In this document: piece by piece, positions 60,241 to 64,000 of the stretch
Layout of the letters: every line of letters begins with the position of its first letter
How positions within the stretch are numbered: position 1 is the stretch's first letter
NCBI GenBank assembly: GCA_009783565.1
Contig: WRDF01000003.1
Span: 1-64,000 of the forward strand
Reading direction: 5' to 3'
Source: Rikenellaceae bacterium
GTDB lineage: Bacteria > Bacteroidota > Bacteroidia > Bacteroidales > Rikenellaceae
DNA length: 64,000 nucleotides
Position numbers and translations under genes: made by a program
The notes under the pieces: generated by a model
What the model was told of the DNA's origin: nothing
Databases searched by the model: none
The model's input: only the letters and a program-made list of their open reading frames with translations

Positions 60241-61668
60241 TTATCTCACCCTTCTCATAATCCTGTTCCAACGCACACCGCGCGGAAATCCTTTCTCCTT
60301 GTCGACCGAGTACCAGATAAATGCCGATTTGCCAACTACGTGATCCTCAGGCACAAAGCCCCAAAAACGTGAGTCGAGCGAATTGTGGCGATTATCGCCC
60401 AGCATGAAGAAATAATCCATTCGGAACGTATAATTGTCTGAGCGCAAGCCGTTTATGTATACCCCATCTGTCCGTTCCTCTAAAATATTCCTCTCATATC
60501 TGCTGATTATATCTCGGTAAAGCGGCAGCGTAAGGTCATTCAGCTCTATCGTCTCACCCTTGCGCGGCACCCACAGCGGCCCGAAATTATCGGGTGTCCA
60601 GCGGTAGAGTGTATCATGCGGGAAAATGTTGTGTGCCGCAGTGGCTCGCTCACGCTCGACGAATGCCACGTTCGGCATACGTTCGATGCGTTCGACGTTC
60701 GTCCGCGTAAGAGGAAGCACATACACCATCGAACCCGGACCCGCATCATTATCGCGCATCAATGCGCTGCTGCGGAATCGACTGCGCTGCAAATCGGCCT
60801 GCGAAATGCCAAGTTCGTCGAACCTGTGGTCGGAAATCGGCGCACCGACCGTGCGAATTATATAGTTGTATTGTATTTCGGGGAACGCGTCGAGCGGTTC
60901 GCCATTCACAAAAAGCTCGCTATCGACGATCGAAACCACGTCACCGGGCACTCCCACGCAACGTTTTACATAATTCTCACGCCTGTCTACCGGCCGGTAT
61001 ATCACGGTATATTTCGAGTGCAGGTGTTCGCGCGCCTCGCGAGGGTCCCAGCCGCGATAATCACGAAGGACATCGTAGTATGAATGGTCGGGCCTTTCGA
61101 GTATCACCGTATCACCCGCAGGGAAGTTGAAAACCACCACGTCGCCGCGTTGCACACGTCCGACCCCTTTAAGCCGCTTATACGGCCACAACGGCCACTC
61201 GGTGTACGACCGCCTGTGCTGTGAGAATGGCATCGTATTATGTACCAGCGGAAAAGAGATCGGCGTATTAGGCAGCGCCGGCCCGTATACGATTTTGCTG
61301 ACGAGCAGATAATCGCCCACAAGGAGCGATTTTTCCATCGACGGCGTAGGAATCACATACATTGCGAAGATAAGGGTGCGGATCAGCGTTACCACCACAA
61401 CGGCAAATACTATCGACTCCACCCATTCGGACACAACGCGGTATTGCTTGCTGCGCCGTTTCCGCTCGCGGTGCTTGTTCCAGAACAGCCGTTGCGTGCG
61501 CTTTGTGATGCACAGATCAAAAATCAACACCAACCCCAGCAGCATCCACCAACTGCGCATCCATATAACGAAAATCAGGAGGTAAATCACGGAAAGGACG
61601 GCGAATCTCACCCATTTCACCCATTTGTCCAATTTACTGTTGTCCTGCGTATTTTCTATATTGCTCAT
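60241..61668 (-). CDS. lepB: signal peptidase I
   Basis: The 475-residue protein has two or three N-terminal membrane segments (FAVLSVIYLLIFVIWMRSWW and SIVFAVVVVTLIRTLIFAMY), then TPSMEKSLLVGDYLLVSKIV with the catalytic Ser and RRENYVKRCVGVPGD with the general-base Lys, and GDNRHNSLDSRFWGFV in box E. It cleaves signal peptides on the outer side of the inner membrane. It is longer than E. coli LepB, with inserted segments between boxes, as in other Bacteroidetes. It follows dapB by 54 nt on the same strand, with a family B element between the dapB end and this gene. Confidence 0.94.
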   Translation of the reverse strand: MSNIENTQDNSKLDKWVKWVRFAVLSVIYLLIFVIWMRSWWMLLGLVLIFDLCITKRTQRLFWNKHRERKRRSKQYRVVSEWVESIVFAVVVVTLIRTLIFAMYVIPTPSMEKSLLVGDYLLVSKIVYGPALPNTPISFPLVHNTMPFSQHRRSYTEWPLWPYKRLKGVGRVQRGDVVVFNFPAGDTVILERPDHSYYDVLRDYRGWDPREAREHLHSKYTVIYRPVDRRENYVKRCVGVPGDVVSIVDSELFVNGEPLDAFPEIQYNYIIRTVGAPISDHRFDELGISQADLQRSRFRSSALMRDNDAGPGSMVYVLPLTRTNVERIERMPNVAFVERERATAAHNIFPHDTLYRWTPDNFGPLWVPRKGETIELNDLTLPLYRDIISRYERNILEERTDGVYINGLRSDNYTFRMDYFFMLGDNRHNSLDSRFWGFVPEDHVVGKSAFIWYSVDKEKGFPRGVRWNRIMRRVR

Positions 61669-61721
61669 TATCAGTGCATTTTAGTTTAATGGGGAAATTA
61701 TTGTTTGATTTTGCAGTAATC

Positions 61722-61758
61722 GTCATTCCGGCAGGTGGAGAACACACGTGTGTGTCAT
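61722..61758. repeat. family B element at the dapB 3' end
   Basis: GTCATTCCGGCAGGTGGAGA then ACACACGTGTGTGTCAT is a near-perfect family B copy. It encodes the last ten or so codons and the stop of dapB. Confidence 0.85.
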
Positions 61759-62466
61759 TATATCCTCCATAGAATAGACTCCCTTGCGCCCGTGCAGAAA
61801 TTCTGCGGCCATGATGACTCCGGCGGCCAGGCCCGCGCGACTTTTGGCTTCGTGCGTGATCGTAATCACATCCACGTCCGACTCCCACTCGACGGTATGG
61901 ATTCCCGGCACTTCGCCGCCACGTCCCGCCGCGATAAATATCTCATCCTCAGCCGGTTCGCCCATCGTCCATCCGTTTTTACGCTTCACGTTAGCAGCGA
62001 CACCTTCGGCAAGTTTTATCGCCGTGCCGCTCGGCGCGTCTTTTTTATGAATGTGGTGGATCTCCTCCATGCTCACGTCATACTGCGCGAAACGGTTCAT
62101 CATTTGCGCGAGTAACTCGTTGAGCTTAAAGAATATATTGACGCCGATACTGTAATTCGGGGCGTAAAAAAACGCTCCGTCGCGTTCGCGACACAGCGTA
62201 ACGATGTCTGCGTAGCGGTCGAGCCAGCCCGTCGTTCCGCACACCACACCGACACCGGCTTCGAGACACGTGACGATATTTCCGAAAGCCGCTTCGGGTG
62301 TCGTGAATTCTATGGCAATATCCGCCGCCGCGTCGCGTAAAGTCTGTGGCGTAAAGTCCGTGCTGTTCGTTTCATCTACGATCAAAACCACGCTATGTCC
62401 ACGTGCGGCAAGCATCTGCTCGATCTCGCGCCCCATTTTTCCGTATCCGATCAGTGCTATGTTCAT
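61723..62466 (-). CDS. dapB: 4-hydroxy-tetrahydrodipicolinate reductase
   Basis: The 247-residue protein begins MNIALIGYGKMGREIEQMLA (NAD(P)H loop). CGTTGWLDRYADI, FFYAPNYSIGVNIFFKLNEL and IHHIHKKDAPSGTAIKLAEG (the E-HHxxK-DAPSGTA motif) identify DapB, in lysine and peptidoglycan-precursor synthesis. The last residues (THTCVLHLPE) come from a family B repeat; the usual C-terminus ends near the preceding KGVYSMEDIM. A TATATTTG box on the minus strand only 5 nt upstream of the ATG suggests an almost leaderless transcript. Confidence 0.95.
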   Translation of the reverse strand: MNIALIGYGKMGREIEQMLAARGHSVVLIVDETNSTDFTPQTLRDAAADIAIEFTTPEAAFGNIVTCLEAGVGVVCGTTGWLDRYADIVTLCRERDGAFFYAPNYSIGVNIFFKLNELLAQMMNRFAQYDVSMEEIHHIHKKDAPSGTAIKLAEGVAANVKRKNGWTMGEPAEDEIFIAAGRGGEVPGIHTVEWESDVDVITITHEAKSRAGLAAGVIMAAEFLHGRKGVYSMEDIMTHTCVLHLPE

Positions 62467-62470
62467 CTCG

Positions 62471-62478
62471 CAAATATA
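62471..62478 (-). promoter_or_regulatory. -7 promoter box of dapB
   Basis: CAAATATA reads TATATTTG on the minus strand, ending 4 nt before the dapB ATG (62466); transcription would begin at or next to the start codon. Confidence 0.55.
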
Positions 62479-62548
62479 ATAAAAAGTTATCTCGAATACG
62501 TGAAAAATTCGGACTTTCGCAAAAATACGCGAAAGTCCTGCGGCACGC

Positions 62549-63301
62549 CTACATGCGAATGTGTGCGGTATATATTATATTACTAAGGAACAGCCCCTGC
62601 GCGGGAGCAGAACCCGAAGCGAGCGAGCGGTCACGCGCGGCAAGTATTTCGGCGAACCGCTCGGCAGTTATCTTTCCGCGCCCCACATCGACCAGCGCCG
62701 CCACGATCGACCGGACCATATTACGCAAAAACCGGTCGGCACGGATAGTGAACACTGCCCCACCCTGCTCGTCATGCCACTCCGCATGAGTGACGCGGCA
62801 AATGTTGGTCTTATTCCCTGAGTGCAGCTTACTGAACGTGGTGAAATCATCGGTCACAAGTAACGCCGAAGCAGCACGGTTCATCTCTTCCACATCGAGG
62901 TTAGCGCCTGAATATAGCCACGCCGTATCGCGGCGGAACGGGTCTTTCTGCCTTATGATGTAATACTTATATTCGCGTTCACGAGCGTCGAAACGTGCAT
63001 GTGCATCGTCGGCAACGGGCGTGATCCCGAAAACGGCGATGTCGTGCGGCAATACGGCATTCAGATGATAGATAAAATCGTCGTCCGCCACGTCGAAAAC
63101 GGCCGGCGCGTCGAAATGCGCCACATAGTACGCCGCATGAACTCCCGTGTCGGTGCGCCCCGCCCCCGTTACGGTAATCTCTGCACGCAATAGCATTGAG
63201 AGGGCATCTTCCAATGCCGCCTGCACCGTCGGCGCATCCGCCTGCCGCTGCCAGCCGTTATAGTCAGTGCCTTTGTATGACAGCTCGACGAAATATCGCA
63301 T
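62549..63301 (-). CDS. truA: tRNA pseudouridine(38-40) synthase TruA
   Basis: The 250-residue protein starts MRYFVELSYKGTDYNGWQRQ and has TGAGRTDTGVHA with the catalytic Asp at 51, FDAREREYKYYI, and FLRNMVRSIVAALVDVGRGK. It isomerises U38-U40 in the anticodon arm of many tRNAs. The ATG at 63301 is one base inside the stop codon of the upstream DUF2264 gene (TAATG overlap), so the two are coupled; a longer upstream frame is discarded as it lacks TruA features. Confidence 0.95.
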   Translation of the reverse strand: MRYFVELSYKGTDYNGWQRQADAPTVQAALEDALSMLLRAEITVTGAGRTDTGVHAAYYVAHFDAPAVFDVADDDFIYHLNAVLPHDIAVFGITPVADDAHARFDAREREYKYYIIRQKDPFRRDTAWLYSGANLDVEEMNRAASALLVTDDFTTFSKLHSGNKTNICRVTHAEWHDEQGGAVFTIRADRFLRNMVRSIVAALVDVGRGKITAERFAEILAARDRSLASGSAPAQGLFLSNIIYTAHIRM

Positions 63302-64000
63302 TATCTCCTGACCGAAGTGTGATAATCGCGCGGGAAGGGTTTGCCGCTCCACGCCCTTTGGGTAGTCCACTCCTGCGGCTCTGCCGTCCAGAAATCGTGG
63401 TCGGCAGGCAGGCCGAGCGGCAGGAAGACCGTTGCGGTTATATACTCGCTGCCCGTGTTGGTATAATAATCCGCAATATCGGGCTGATATCCGACAAGAC
63501 CGAGAGAGAGAAAGCCCTGCTCGGTGAAATTGCCCTCGACGGAAAACATCCGTTTCATAACCGCCGTCAGCGCATTTCGCACCTGTCCGTTGGTCAGCGG
63601 TTCGGGCAGACCGTATTTCCATGCCGAAAGCGCCAGCGTCTGGAAAACCCCCATACGGTAGTGTATCGAACGGCCTAACAAAGGAAATGTCGCCTCCGGA
63701 GATATCATACGCTCCAAAAGGATATTATAGCGTTGCATACGGCGCAAAGCAAGGTCGGGATCGACGGGCGTTCGCCTGCGGTTGGCCGCCAATATCTCCA
63801 CGACATCCAGCAACATAGGGTGGATAACAAAAGAATTGTAATAATCGAGCGCGAATTCCGACCCGTCGCTGTACCAGCCGTCGGATAGATACCATTCGCC
63901 GATTTTGCGCACGGTCAAGTCGATCGCAAAGGCATCGTGCTGCTCGCCTATCATCAGCAGAAAAGAGTCCACAATGGCACGGAACAGCAGCCAGTTATTA
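63301..64000 (-). CDS. DUF2264 domain protein (5' end beyond the window)
   Basis: The frame is open through base 64000, and the visible 232 residues are the C-terminal part of a DUF2264 protein. Seen are NNWLLFRAIVDSFLLMIGEQ at the edge, DGWYSDGSEFALDYYNSF, RYNILLERMISPEATFPLLG, YRMGVFQTLALSAWKYGLPE and TNTGSEYITATVFLPLGLPA. DUF2264 proteins are (alpha/alpha)6-type hydrolase relatives linked with glycan breakdown in Bacteroidetes. It overlaps truA by 1 nt. The start lies outside this window. Confidence 0.85.
   Translation of the reverse strand, partial: NNWLLFRAIVDSFLLMIGEQHDAFAIDLTVRKIGEWYLSDGWYSDGSEFALDYYNSFVIHPMLLDVVEILAANRRRTPVDPDLALRRMQRYNILLERMISPEATFPLLGRSIHYRMGVFQTLALSAWKYGLPEPLTNGQVRNALTAVMKRMFSVEGNFTEQGFLSLGLVGYQPDIADYYTNTGSEYITATVFLPLGLPADHDFWTAEPQEWTTQRAWSGKPFPRDYHTSVRR

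Noticed and set aside
62549-63622. Long form of TruA reaching to 63622
   Set aside because: The extra N-terminus is the DUF2264 gene out of frame; TruA homology starts at the ATG at 63301.

Overview
The window reads as chromosomal DNA of a Bacteroidales bacterium, most likely of the Rikenellaceae/Alistipes kind (inference). Several things point there: promoters of the Bacteroidetes type (TAnnTTTG, sometimes with TTTG about 20 nt upstream), few recognisable Shine-Dalgarno sites, a four-subunit 2-oxoacid:ferredoxin oxidoreductase, Bacteroidetes-style LptD, FISUMP and OMP_b-brl proteins, and a cysteate-synthase-like gene, which is a marker of sulfonolipid producers. Base composition is moderately GC-rich, with two clearly AT-rich patches (start to 1.4 kb, and 25.4-27.2 kb).

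Layout. 0-1.4 kb: decayed Rhs locus (core end, HExxH toxin domain in another frame, small membrane protein broken at a G9 tract, orphan Rhs fragment). 1.4-4.1 kb: ferredoxin oxidoreductase operon. 4.3-7.2 kb: lipoprotein polysaccharide deacetylase, VOC protein, NlpE-like lipoprotein, PnuC-type transporter. 7.3-13.5 kb: ornithine aminotransferase, thiamine pyrophosphokinase and an RND efflux pair, all on the minus strand. 13.7-20.1 kb: GH125, mannose-6-phosphate isomerase, YgjP-like metallopeptidase, glycosyltransferase, lipoprotein, duplicated zinc ribbon, Ogt, exonuclease. 20.2-25.4 kb: large outer-membrane barrel and a convergent ADP-forming acyl-CoA synthetase. 25.8-33.3 kb: EamA, XRE regulator, HIT, RelA/SpoT, RecA, FISUMP lipoprotein, DnaA. 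33.5-45.8 kb, mostly plus strand: phosphoglucomutase, tRNA-Lys, carboxynorspermidine synthase and decarboxylase, cysteate synthase, SLC12-like transporter, DUF488, SulP, EEP hydrolase. 45.8-64 kb, mostly minus strand: MutS2, MlaD, amidase, LptD (plus), O-methyltransferase, M16 peptidase, UvrA, PyrI/PyrB, LepB, DapB, TruA and a truncated DUF2264 gene.

Working together: the ferredoxin oxidoreductase and the ADP-forming acyl-CoA synthetase could form a 2-oxoacid to acyl-CoA to acid plus ATP route of amino-acid fermentation. GH125 with ManA suggests alpha-mannoside use. The two carboxynorspermidine genes make spermidine-type polyamines. Cysteate synthase points to sulfonolipid synthesis. MlaD, LptD, the amidase and the RND pump are envelope functions.

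The most unusual signal is a set of dispersed palindromes in two related families. Family A is GTCATTGCGG/GCAATGAC hairpins, both about 80-nt doublets and short singles. Family B is CGGCAGGTGGAAAACAC joined to a CACGCGTG palindrome. They sit almost only at gene boundaries. In two genes (dapB and the EEP hydrolase) family B appears to supply the C-terminal codons.
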